NCBI RefSeq assembly: GCF_014243445.1
Contig: NZ_JACLQD010000001.1
Coordinates: 496,001 to 560,000, forward strand
Length of the DNA: 64,000 nt
Direction: 5' to 3'
Source: Paragemmobacter straminiformis
GTDB lineage: Bacteria; Pseudomonadota; Alphaproteobacteria; Rhodobacterales; Rhodobacteraceae
In this document: piece after piece, positions 20,175-27,157 of the stretch
How positions within the stretch are numbered: the stretch's first letter is position 1
How the letters are laid out: each line of letters begins with the position of its first letter
Position numbers and translations under genes: made by a program
The notes under the pieces: model-generated
Database searches by the model: none
What the model was told of the DNA's origin: nothing
What the model saw: the letters and a program-made list of their open reading frames with translations, nothing else

Positions 20175-20748
20175 AACCCCGCTGCACCGCCTGCCCGCAG
20201 GCGCGAAGCTGGCGGGGCTTTGCCTTGCCACGGTGGTGCTGTTCCGGCTGGACAGCCCGGTGCCTCTGGGGGCCTGCCTTGCCATGCTTGCCGTGCTGCA
20301 CCTAGCGCTCGGCCTGCGGTTCGCATCGACCGCGCTGCGCTTGCTGGTGCCGCTTTGGCCCTTTGTTCTGGTGATCGCGTTCTGGCACCTGTGGCTTGGC
20401 GAACCTGCCGCCGGCGCCACGATCCTGCTGCGGCTGGTAACAGCGGTGGCTGCGGCGAACCTTGTCACGATGACGACGCGGCTGTCGGACATGGTCACCG
20501 TCATCGAGAAGATCGCCGCGCCCTTGCGCCGCATCGGCCTGTCGCCACGCAGCCTTGCTTTGGCCATCGCGCTGGCGATCCGCTTCCTGCCTGTGCTGTC
20601 GCAGCGCATGGGCCAGATTTCCGAAGCCCTGCGCGCCCGTTCCCCCCGACGCGCCGGATACCGCGTGCTGATTCCGGCCTGTCTTGCGGCACTCGATGAT
20701 GCCGAGCATGTGGCCGAGGCCTTGCGCGCCCGTGGCGGGGCAGGCTAA
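20149..20748 (+). CDS. bioN: Biotin ECF transporter, transmembrane T component
   Basis: 199-residue CbiQ-family membrane protein with about four to five helices. The coupling motif typical of ECF T proteins appears as EALRARSPRRA at about residues 157-167, and a second ALRARGGAG motif ends the chain. I chose the ATG at 20149 with GGAGAGGCCG upstream; it overlaps the bioM end by 26 bases, so translation is coupled. The longer reading in the same frame runs through bioM and is not protein-like. Confidence 0.92.
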   Translation: MLTLTSPVETPLHRLPAGAKLAGLCLATVVLFRLDSPVPLGACLAMLAVLHLALGLRFASTALRLLVPLWPFVLVIAFWHLWLGEPAAGATILLRLVTAVAAANLVTMTTRLSDMVTVIEKIAAPLRRIGLSPRSLALAIALAIRFLPVLSQRMGQISEALRARSPRRAGYRVLIPACLAALDDAEHVAEALRARGGAG

Positions 20749-20775
20749 ACCCGCGCAGTCACAACGGAGCCGCCC

Positions 20776-21318
20776 ATGGAACGCACCCTCTCGCATGTTG
20801 CCCTTTTCGCCGCGCTCATCGCGGTGCTGGGCTTCGTGCCTGCCGTCACCCTGCCCTTCGGTGTGCCGATCACGGCGCAGAGCCTTGGCATCATGCTCTG
20901 CGGCACGGTTCTGGGGGCAAAGCGCGGCGCGCTTGCGGTGCTGCTGTTCCTGTTGCTCGTCGCCGTCGGCCTGCCGCTGCTTTCGGGCGGACGGGGCGGG
21001 CTTGGTGTCTTTGCCGGTCCCTCGGTCGGCTTTCTGATCGGGTTCCCCGTCGCCGCTTTCGTGGCAGGGCTGGTGGTCGAGCGTTGGACCGCCCCCGTTG
21101 CGCTTGCCGCACTTTCGGGCAGCGTGCTGGGCGGGATCGTGGTGCTTTACGCCTTTGGCATTCCGGGCATGGCGCTGGTGCTTGGCAAATCGATCCCCGA
21201 GGCGACGGGTCTTGCCCTTGTCTACCTGCCCGGCGACCTGATCAAATGCGCGCTTGCAGCACTGGTGACCCGTGGCATCGCGCAGATGCGCCCCGGCGCG
21301 TTGCTGTCGCGCAGCTGA
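20776..21318 (+). CDS. bioY: Biotin ECF transporter, substrate-binding S component
   Basis: 180-residue membrane protein with six hydrophobic helices that captures biotin. The family pattern FGVPITAQSLGIMLCGTVLGAKRGALAV near residues 35-62 and the GGRGGLGVFAGPSVGFLIGFP loop match BioY. It is the third gene of bioMNY. A GGGGGGC/GCCCCCC hairpin closes the operon five bases after the stop. The genes next to it, convergent, encode a thiolase and an AMP-forming ligase; a similar bioY-thiolase-ligase association is known in Bacillus (yhfU-yhfT-yhfS, from memory). Confidence 0.95.
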   Translation: MERTLSHVALFAALIAVLGFVPAVTLPFGVPITAQSLGIMLCGTVLGAKRGALAVLLFLLLVAVGLPLLSGGRGGLGVFAGPSVGFLIGFPVAAFVAGLVVERWTAPVALAALSGSVLGGIVVLYAFGIPGMALVLGKSIPEATGLALVYLPGDLIKCALAALVTRGIAQMRPGALLSRS

Positions 21319-21322
21319 CACA

Positions 21323-21341
21323 GGGGGGCATGCAGCCCCCC
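21323..21341 (+). terminator. Hairpin at the end of bioMNY
   Basis: GGGGGGC (21323-21329), loop ATGCA, GCCCCCC (21335-21341), then GCGTTTTCC. It lies five bases past the bioY stop and between convergent operons. The stem is strong and followed by a short T-run, so it fits an intrinsic terminator; it is also the hairpin part of the dispersed repeat family. Confidence 0.7.
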
Positions 21342-21383
21342 GCGTTTTCCGCCTGCCCCCGCCGCCTACCCCCGCCGCCTACC

Positions 21384-22466
21384 CTAGCCGCGCAGGACCA
21401 GCGCCGTGCCAAGACCGCCCGCCGCGGCAATCGCGGCAAGGCCATACCCCCCCGCCAAATCGTGGAACAAGCGCACCGCCAGGATCGCGCCCGAGGCCCC
21501 GATGGGATGACCGCGGGCAAGGGCGCCGCCGCGCAGGTTGACCCGTGCCGCATCCAGCCCCGCGCCTTGCACGCAGGCGATGGCCTGCACGGCATAGGCT
21601 TCCATGACCTCGGCCCGCTCAAGGGCAAAAGGCGCAAGGCGCACCGCCGCAAGGGCCGCGCCGATAGCCGCAACGGGGGCGAGGCCCGGCTCATCGGGCG
21701 TTCCGCCCAAGGTCAGGCCCGAGACGATCTCGACCGCCCGCGCGGCCCGTGCCGCGATGCGTTCCGAGACCACCAGACACAGCGCCGCACCGTCCGCCGC
21801 GACGGCGGCATTGGCGGCGGTGATGCCGCCCGTCACAGGCGTTGCGCGCGCGGCCAAAGCGGGCGTCAGCGCCCTTGTGAAGGCATCGTCCGCCACTCCG
21901 GCCAGCGGCAGGATTTCGGCCCGCAAGTTCGCCCGTGCGGCCATCGCCTTGGCATGGCTGGCGACGGCCCAGTCATCCGCCGCCTTGCGGGAAATTCCCA
22001 GACGCAGCGCCAGCGCCTCGGCCGCCTGGGCCATGTCGGGGTCGCGGTCGGGCCAAGGGGTAAAGCGCGCCTGTCCATAGGGCGCATCGGCCCCCGGCAT
22101 CCGCCGTTCGGGACGCTGCGAGGCGCTTTCCGCCCCGCCCGCGACAACGACATCTGCCCCGGCCGCGATCAGGGCGCGCGCCAGAAGCAGCGCGTCCAGC
22201 CCGCCCGCACATTGGCGGTCGATGCTCAGCCCCGCGACACGCTCGGGCAGACCCGCCAGCAGGGCCACGCGCCGCGCGGGGTTTCCGCCCTCGCCCAGCG
22301 CGTTCGAGACGATCACCTCGTCAACCCCTTCGGGCGCGATGGCAGCATCGGCCAACAGGGCTTGCAGGACAGACGCCCCCAAGGCATCGACCGAAAGCCC
22401 CCTGAAGGCCCCGCCCTGCGGCACCACCGCCGTCCGCCGCGCGGCGACAAGGAAAGCCCGCCTCAT
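21384..22466 (-). CDS. Thiolase-family protein lacking the second catalytic cysteine
   Basis: About 360 residues with the thiolase fold. The acyl-accepting Cys86 (SIDRQCAGGLDALL) and the active-site His320 (ARGHPIGASGA) are present. The C-terminal CxG cysteine, the general base for condensation or thiolysis, reads Ala347 (YGLAAIAAAGG, where GLATLCIGGG is usual). Ordinary acetyl-CoA acetyltransferase activity is therefore doubtful; an altered acyl transfer is possible. I chose the ATG at 22466 because it overlaps the ligase stop (ATGA); a GTG at 22475 is an alternative. It is last in the leftward operon aroQ-HpaI-ligase-thiolase and convergent with bioMNY. It resembles the B. subtilis YhfS association with biotin genes. 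Confidence 0.8.
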   Translation of the reverse strand: MRRAFLVAARRTAVVPQGGAFRGLSVDALGASVLQALLADAAIAPEGVDEVIVSNALGEGGNPARRVALLAGLPERVAGLSIDRQCAGGLDALLLARALIAAGADVVVAGGAESASQRPERRMPGADAPYGQARFTPWPDRDPDMAQAAEALALRLGISRKAADDWAVASHAKAMAARANLRAEILPLAGVADDAFTRALTPALAARATPVTGGITAANAAVAADGAALCLVVSERIAARAARAVEIVSGLTLGGTPDEPGLAPVAAIGAALAAVRLAPFALERAEVMEAYAVQAIACVQGAGLDAARVNLRGGALARGHPIGASGAILAVRLFHDLAGGYGLAAIAAAGGLGTALVLRG

Positions 22467-23674
22467 AGCCCGCACTCGGCGGCAAGGCGGGTGAGGTTGG
22501 TCTTGCCCGATGTCAGCATGGGCCAGTCCTTGCGCCAGATCACGGCGCGCGGGGCCTTGAGAGGCCCGAATCTGGCCCGTGCCGCTTGCAGGATCGCCGT
22601 TTCCGCGGCGGGGTCGCCCTGCATCACGGCCACCATCACCACGCCCCGCAGCGCATCGCGGCGCGGCAGCACCGCGACCCGCGCCACGCCCGGCAAGGCG
22701 GCAAGAAAGGTCTCGATCTCTTCGGGAAAGACGTTCTCGTCGGCGACCGTCACCATGCGCCCGACGCGGCCTGCCAGATGCAGCATGCCCTTTTCCATCC
22801 AGCCCGCCTCGCCGACCGAAAGCCAGCCCCGGTTCCAGCGGGCCGTGCCCGGATCATCACCCGCGTAGGACAGGAAGAGATAGGGCGAACGGACCCAGAC
22901 CTCGCCCACGGCACCATCTTTCAACGCCTCGCCAGCGCGGTTGCGAATGGCGATGCGGACCGAAGGATAGGCGCGCCCGACCGAGTCGACCGCCGTGTCA
23001 CTGTCGGCAAGGGTTATGAAACTCGCCTCGGCGGCGCCGTAGAATTCGCGCACACCGGCGGTCGGTGCCAGACGCGAAAGCGCTGCGCGCAGGGCCGCGT
23101 CAAGCTTCGATCCGCCGACCAGAACCACCCGCAGCGCGCCAAGCTCGGGCCCGCCCGCCTCGACCAGCATGCGCAATTGCGAGGGGGTGGCGTAAAGCAC
23201 CTCGACCGCTTCGGCGGCCAGCGCGGCCCGCTGCCGGTCGGGCCGCATGCCGCCCATCAGATAGACCGCGCAGCCCATATGCGCCCCCTCGAGCGCACCA
23301 TAGAGCGAGAGGGAATGCGCAAGCCGTCCCAATACGGCAACGCGCACGGCCGGACCAAGACCGAAGAGCCCCGCGTTCACCGCAAAACTGGCGATCCAGC
23401 TTGCCTGTTTGCGCAGAATGCGGCGCGGCCTGCCGGACGAGCCCGAGGTAAGGGTTTCAAAGACCGGGGGGGTCTGGTCAACCGGAGCGGGGGCATCTTC
23501 TAGCCCGATGCGGAAGGATTGCCCCTTGGCAGCCCGTGCCAATGCCGAAAGAAGTGCAGCCGCCCCGCCCGTTTCGGGAAGCACCGCCGCGTCGGGCAAG
23601 GCGGTGTCGACCCGGCCCACTCCGTCGGCGATCGTGGCCAGCCGATGCAGGCGAAAGCGATCCACGCTTGCCAT
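22463..23674 (-). CDS. AMP-dependent acyl-CoA ligase-like protein (short form)
   Basis: 403 residues, shorter than typical acyl-CoA synthetases (500 or more). It has the adenylate-forming core: P-loop TSGSSGRPRR at 76-85 (a second-half Lys is replaced by Arg), the FYGAAEAS motif around 235, GWLSVGEAGW in place of the usual TGD segment, and a C-terminal SGKTNLTRLA with the catalytic lysine. It probably activates an acid with ATP and passes it to CoA or another acceptor; the substrate is unknown. Position next to bioMNY and a thiolase recalls B. subtilis YhfT beside bioY, so a pimelate or acyl-chain role linked to biotin has been suggested for such genes. Its end overlaps the thiolase start by four bases. 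Confidence 0.8.
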   Translation of the reverse strand: MASVDRFRLHRLATIADGVGRVDTALPDAAVLPETGGAAALLSALARAAKGQSFRIGLEDAPAPVDQTPPVFETLTSGSSGRPRRILRKQASWIASFAVNAGLFGLGPAVRVAVLGRLAHSLSLYGALEGAHMGCAVYLMGGMRPDRQRAALAAEAVEVLYATPSQLRMLVEAGGPELGALRVVLVGGSKLDAALRAALSRLAPTAGVREFYGAAEASFITLADSDTAVDSVGRAYPSVRIAIRNRAGEALKDGAVGEVWVRSPYLFLSYAGDDPGTARWNRGWLSVGEAGWMEKGMLHLAGRVGRMVTVADENVFPEEIETFLAALPGVARVAVLPRRDALRGVVMVAVMQGDPAAETAILQAARARFGPLKAPRAVIWRKDWPMLTSGKTNLTRLAAECGL

Positions 23675-23699
23675 TGGCCGCCCCCCTGCCCCTTGGGCC

Positions 23700-24464
23700 C
23701 TATTCTTCGCGGAACCGCGCCGAAAGCGCCCGTGCCGATTGCGCCAGCAGCACCATGTCGATCCCGACTGCCGTGAAGGTCGTGCCCCATTCGATGCAGC
23801 GCCGCGCGAATTCGAGGTCGGTGGTCAGGATGCCCGCAGGCAGGCCCGCATCGACGATGGCATGGATGGCGCGTTCGACCATCGCCACCACGTCGGGATG
23901 GGCCATGTTGCCCACATGCCCCATCGAGGCCGCAAGGTCCGCCGGCCCGATGAACAGCGCGTCCACCCCGTCAACGGCGGCGATCTCGGCGATGCGGTCG
24001 ACCGCTTCCGCGGTTTCGATCTGCAGGATCAGACAAAGCTCGTCCTCGGCTTTGCGGTGATAGTCCGGCACGGTCTGGAACACCGAGGCGCGCATCATTC
24101 CGGCCACGCCCCGCAACCCGCGCGGCGCGTAGCGGATGGCCTCGACCGCGGCCCGCGCCTCGTCCGCGTTCTGGACATAGGGGATCAGCAGGGTCTGCGC
24201 GCCGAAATCCAGCAGGCGCTTGATCAGCACCTTGTCATTGCTGGCGGGCCGCACCACGGGGGCGGTGCGATAGGGGGCCATCGCCTGAAGCATCGGCAGG
24301 GTGTCGGGAATGTCCGTCAGGGCATGTTCGGTGTCGATCACGACCCAGTCGTAGCCGCAGGTTGCCAGCATTTCGGCGGTCAGGGACCCGGGGATCGAGT
24401 TCCACAGGCCGATTTGCTGGCGTCCGTCTTTCAGGGCGGCCTTGAAGCGGTTCTTCGGAAGCAT
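23700..24464 (-). CDS. HpcH/HpaI-family aldolase
   Basis: 254-residue TIM-barrel class II aldolase/citrate-lyase-like protein. Motifs: GLWNSIPGSLTAEMLATCGYDW, VVIDTEHAL (His of the active site), LIPYVQNADEARAAV, LILQIETAEAVDRIAEIA (metal-binding Glu), and DALFIGPADLAASMG (metal-binding Asp). Members cleave 2-keto-3-deoxy acids to pyruvate and an aldehyde; the substrate here is not evident. The ATG at 24464 overlaps the aroQ stop (TGATG); a GTG three bases earlier is possible. The AMP ligase follows 25 bases later, so all four genes probably form one transcript. Confidence 0.9.
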   Translation of the reverse strand: MLPKNRFKAALKDGRQQIGLWNSIPGSLTAEMLATCGYDWVVIDTEHALTDIPDTLPMLQAMAPYRTAPVVRPASNDKVLIKRLLDFGAQTLLIPYVQNADEARAAVEAIRYAPRGLRGVAGMMRASVFQTVPDYHRKAEDELCLILQIETAEAVDRIAEIAAVDGVDALFIGPADLAASMGHVGNMAHPDVVAMVERAIHAIVDAGLPAGILTTDLEFARRCIEWGTTFTAVGIDMVLLAQSARALSARFREE

Positions 24465-24904
24465 CACTTGCTCACCAGCGTTTTCATCCGGCGCAGCGCC
24501 AGCCCGTAGCCTTCGGTGCCGAAACCGGCGATCACCCCTTCGGCTCGAAGGCTCACATAGGAATGATGGCGGAAAGCCTCGCGCCGGTGGACGTTGGAGA
24601 TATGCACCTCGAGCACCGGCCCCTCGAAGGCGTTGAGCGCATCGAGGATCGCCACCGACGTATGGGTATAGGCCGCGGGGTTGATGATGATGCCCGAGGC
24701 TTCGGCCCGCGCCTGATGGATCCAGTCCACCAAGGCGCCTTCGTGGTTGGATTGGTGGAAACGGATGCTCAGGCCCAACTCCTCGGCAAGGGCCGAGCAG
24801 GCATCGGCCACATCCTCGAGCGTCTCGCGGCCGTAAATCTCGGGCTGGCGCATGCCGAGCAGGTTGAGGTTCGGACCGTTCAGAATGAATACGGGCTTTG
24901 GCAC
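24464..24904 (-). CDS. aroQ: Type II 3-dehydroquinate dehydratase
   Basis: 146-residue small dodecameric dehydratase of the shikimate pathway (3-dehydroquinate to 3-dehydroshikimate). Motifs: [20 protein letters not shown] at the N-terminus, the flexible-loop Tyr in [40 protein letters not shown] and [17 protein letters not shown] with the catalytic His. I chose the GTG at 24904 ([12 protein letters not shown]), which has AGGA about nine bases upstream and gives the family's usual length; the upstream extension is not conserved-looking. It is first in a leftward operon with an HpaI aldolase, ligase and thiolase. Confidence 0.95.
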   Translation of the reverse strand: MPKPVFILNGPNLNLLGMRQPEIYGRETLEDVADACSALAEELGLSIRFHQSNHEGALVDWIHQARAEASGIIINPAAYTHTSVAILDALNAFEGPVLEVHISNVHRREAFRHHSYVSLRAEGVIAGFGTEGYGLALRRMKTLVSK

Positions 24905-25103
24905 GGGCAAATTCCTGTCACGAAAGTTTCGCGACGATAGCCCCCAAGACGCGAATGCCACAAGGCCCGAAGGGGGATTCCTGCCAAGCATCGCATTCAC
25001 GAACATGAACCGTTGCGCAAATGCCTGCGGGGCAACCGCGCGGCGCGGAACGGGCGTCGGAGGCTTGGTGCCGATGGGGTGCGCGTGACGCCCCGCCCTG
25101 CCG

Positions 25104-25127
25104 AAAAAAGGCGGGCGCCCGCCGTTT
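25104..25127 (-). terminator. Intrinsic terminator downstream of metF
   Basis: GGCGGGCGCCCGCC (25110-25123) is a perfect palindrome flanked on the leftward strand by TTTTTTC (25109-25104 read leftward). It lies about 100 bases beyond the metF stop and about 200 bases before aroQ. The 322-bp gap 24905-25226 otherwise holds only the presumed aroQ promoter; I see no gene in it. Confidence 0.75.
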
Positions 25128-25226
25128 CGTGGTTCCTGCCCATTCCGCGGGAGCCCACCGGGTGCGGAAGGTCGAAGAACCGGCAGGCGCCCAGTCTGCC
25201 ACAGACTCTCGGGGAGCGTGGATGCC

Positions 25227-26096
25227 TTAAGCCACTTTCTCCAAAGCCACTTCGGGTGCGATCCCCAAGGCCCGCACCACCTCGCGGGTCAGGTTCGGAC
25301 GGTTGAGCGTGTAGAAATGCAGGTCCTCGACGCCACCTTCGATCAGGCGCGCGCAAAGGCTGGTGCATTGCGTCAGGGCCAGCAATTCCTCGCGCCCGTC
25401 GCGGGCGGCAAGGCGGAACGCCTCGTCCAGTGACGCGGGAACCTGCGTGCCGCAGCGAGCGGCGAACTTCTTCGCGCCCTCCCAGCTGATGATCGGCAGG
25501 ATGCCCGGAATGACCGGCGCATCGATGCCCGCCTTGGCACAGGCATCGCGGAAGCGGAAGAACGTGTCGGCGTTGAAGAAGAATTGCGTGATGGCGCTGG
25601 TTGCCCCCGCGTCGATCTTGCGCTTGAGCCAGGTCACGTCGGCGGTCTTGTCGGCGGCGTCGGGATGCGGTTCGGGATAGGCACCGACGCGGATCTTGAA
25701 CTTGCCGGTCCTTGCCAGCGCCTCGACCAGCTCGACCGACGAGGCGAAGCCTTCGGGATGGGCTGTGAAGCGGTCAGCCCCCTTGGGCGCATCGCCGCGC
25801 AGGGCGACGATTTCGGTCACGCCGGCGGCGGCGTAGCTTTCGGCGATTTCCAGCGTCTCGGCCCTCGTCGCGTCGACGCAGGTCAGATGGGCTGCGACGT
25901 TCAGCCCGTAGTTGCGCCCGATCGTGGCCACCGCCTCGTGCGTCAGCTTGCGGGTCGTGCCGCCCGCGCCATAGGTGACCGAGGCGAAGGACGGCTTCAG
26001 CGGCGCCAGCATCTGCACCGTCTCCCACAGCCGGAAAGACGCATCAAGCGTCTGGGGCGGGAAGAATTCAAAGCTGATGCGGGGCGTGACGGTCAT
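25227..26096 (-). CDS. metF: 5,10-methylenetetrahydrofolate reductase
   Basis: 289-residue FAD-dependent TIM barrel reducing 5,10-methylene-THF to 5-methyl-THF, which supplies the methyl group for methionine. Motifs: [10 protein letters not shown] at the N-terminus with the catalytic Glu, [35 protein letters not shown] (FAD/folate loop), [11 protein letters not shown], and [16 protein letters not shown]. It is divergent from a MetR-like LysR gene, with a MetR-type box in the 92-bp gap, so it is probably activated under homocysteine accumulation. A terminator lies 100 bases downstream. Confidence 0.96.
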   Translation of the reverse strand: MTVTPRISFEFFPPQTLDASFRLWETVQMLAPLKPSFASVTYGAGGTTRKLTHEAVATIGRNYGLNVAAHLTCVDATRAETLEIAESYAAAGVTEIVALRGDAPKGADRFTAHPEGFASSVELVEALARTGKFKIRVGAYPEPHPDAADKTADVTWLKRKIDAGATSAITQFFFNADTFFRFRDACAKAGIDAPVIPGILPIISWEGAKKFAARCGTQVPASLDEAFRLAARDGREELLALTQCTSLCARLIEGGVEDLHFYTLNRPNLTREVVRALGIAPEVALEKVA

Positions 26097-26139
26097 GGTG
26101 GTCTCCTTCGTTGACCCTCTTGTGCCAGATCACCACCTG

Positions 26140-26152
26140 TGAGACAAATTCA
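26140..26152. promoter_or_regulatory. Putative MetR box between metF and metR
   Basis: TGAGACAAATTCA fits the MetR consensus TGAA-N5-TTCA with one mismatch. Two more TTCA half-sites follow (26157-26168 region). It lies in the short AT-rich gap between divergent metF and the LysR gene, where such regulators act. Confidence 0.6.
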
Positions 26153-26188
26153 TAATATTCACGTTCAACATGAGAATGGCGCATAATC

Positions 26189-27094
26189 ATGCATCTCGAA
26201 TTCCGCCACCTCCGCACCATCCGCGCCATCCATCAGGCGGGCGGCCTTGCCCGTGCGGCCGATATGCTCAACATGACGCAAAGCGCCCTGTCGCATCAGG
26301 TCAAGGGGCTCGAGGATCAGGCAGGGGTGGAGCTTTTCGTGCGCCGCGCCAAGCCGATGCGGCTTTCGGCGGCGGGGTTGCGGATGCTGAAACTCGCCGA
26401 ACGCATCCTGCCCGAGATCGACGCGCTGGAAGAGGAATTCCGCGCGCTGAAATCCGGCAAGACGGGGCGGCTGCACATCGCCATCGAATGCCACGCCTGT
26501 TTCGACTGGCTTTTCGTGGTGCTCGAGTTGTTCCGCCACGCATGGCCCGATGTGGATGTGGACATCCGCGCGGGACTTGCCTTTGACGCCCTGCCCGCGC
26601 TGCTGCGCGAGGAGGTGGATCTGGTGATCTCGTCGAACCCGACGGCGCTGGACGGGATCAGCTTCAATCCGCTTTTCGACTATCATCCCACCTTTGTCGC
26701 GGCCAAGGACCACCCGCTTGCGGCGAAAGCGGTGATCGAGGCCGAGGATTTCCGGAACGAAATCCTGATCACCTATCCCGTGACGCGCGACAAGCTGGAT
26801 GTGTTCACCGAACTTCTGACCCCCGCGCGGGTCGAGCCGCGCGGACAGCGGCCCGTGGAACTGACGGCCGTGATCCTGATGCTCGTCGGGTCGAACCGTG
26901 GCGTCTCGGTGCTGCCCGACTGGGTGCTGCGCGATGTCCGGTCGAACGCCGACTACATCACCCGCCCGCTCGGGCCGCAGACCATCACGAAACGGCTTTA
27001 CGCCGCGACACGGGAAGAGGATGCGACGCGCCCCTTCATGGCGCATTTCCTGCGTCTGGCACGGTCGGAACCCGTCAAACTCCAGCGCGGCTGA
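26189..27094 (+). CDS. metR: LysR-family regulator, MetR-like
   Basis: 301 residues. The winged helix-turn-helix spans about residues 5-62 (FRHLRTIRAIHQAGGLARAA ... QSALSHQVKGLED), followed by the two-lobed LysR effector domain. FVRRAKPMRLSAAGLRMLKLAERILPEI is typical of MetR, as is the ECHACFDWLF stretch. Divergence from metF and a MetR-type box in the shared gap support regulation of methionine genes with homocysteine as coeffector (family knowledge). It is followed by a hairpin of the dispersed repeat family and then the convergent adenylation-acyltransferase gene. Confidence 0.88.
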   Translation: MHLEFRHLRTIRAIHQAGGLARAADMLNMTQSALSHQVKGLEDQAGVELFVRRAKPMRLSAAGLRMLKLAERILPEIDALEEEFRALKSGKTGRLHIAIECHACFDWLFVVLELFRHAWPDVDVDIRAGLAFDALPALLREEVDLVISSNPTALDGISFNPLFDYHPTFVAAKDHPLAAKAVIEAEDFRNEILITYPVTRDKLDVFTELLTPARVEPRGQRPVELTAVILMLVGSNRGVSVLPDWVLRDVRSNADYITRPLGPQTITKRLYAATREEDATRPFMAHFLRLARSEPVKLQRG

Positions 27095-27107
27095 AAACGC
27101 GCAAGGA

Positions 27108-27157
27108 GCGGGGGTTTCACCCCCGCGCCCCCAGAGTATTTGTCCAAGGATGAAGCG
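27108..27157. repeat. REP-like element overlapping the 3' end of the fusion gene
   Basis: GCGGGGG-TTTCA-CCCCCGC (27108-27126) is followed by CAGAGTATTTGTCCAAGGATGAAGCG-like sequence to about 27157, the same arrangement as at 11635 and 60062. It ends metR. On the other strand it supplies the last codons and stop of the leftward fusion gene, which therefore terminates inside the repeat. Confidence 0.75.

Noticed and set aside
17877-20609. Leftward 910-codon ORF opposite gabT and bioMN
   Set aside because: Antisense to genes with clear motifs; long antisense ORFs are expected in DNA with GC-rich third positions.
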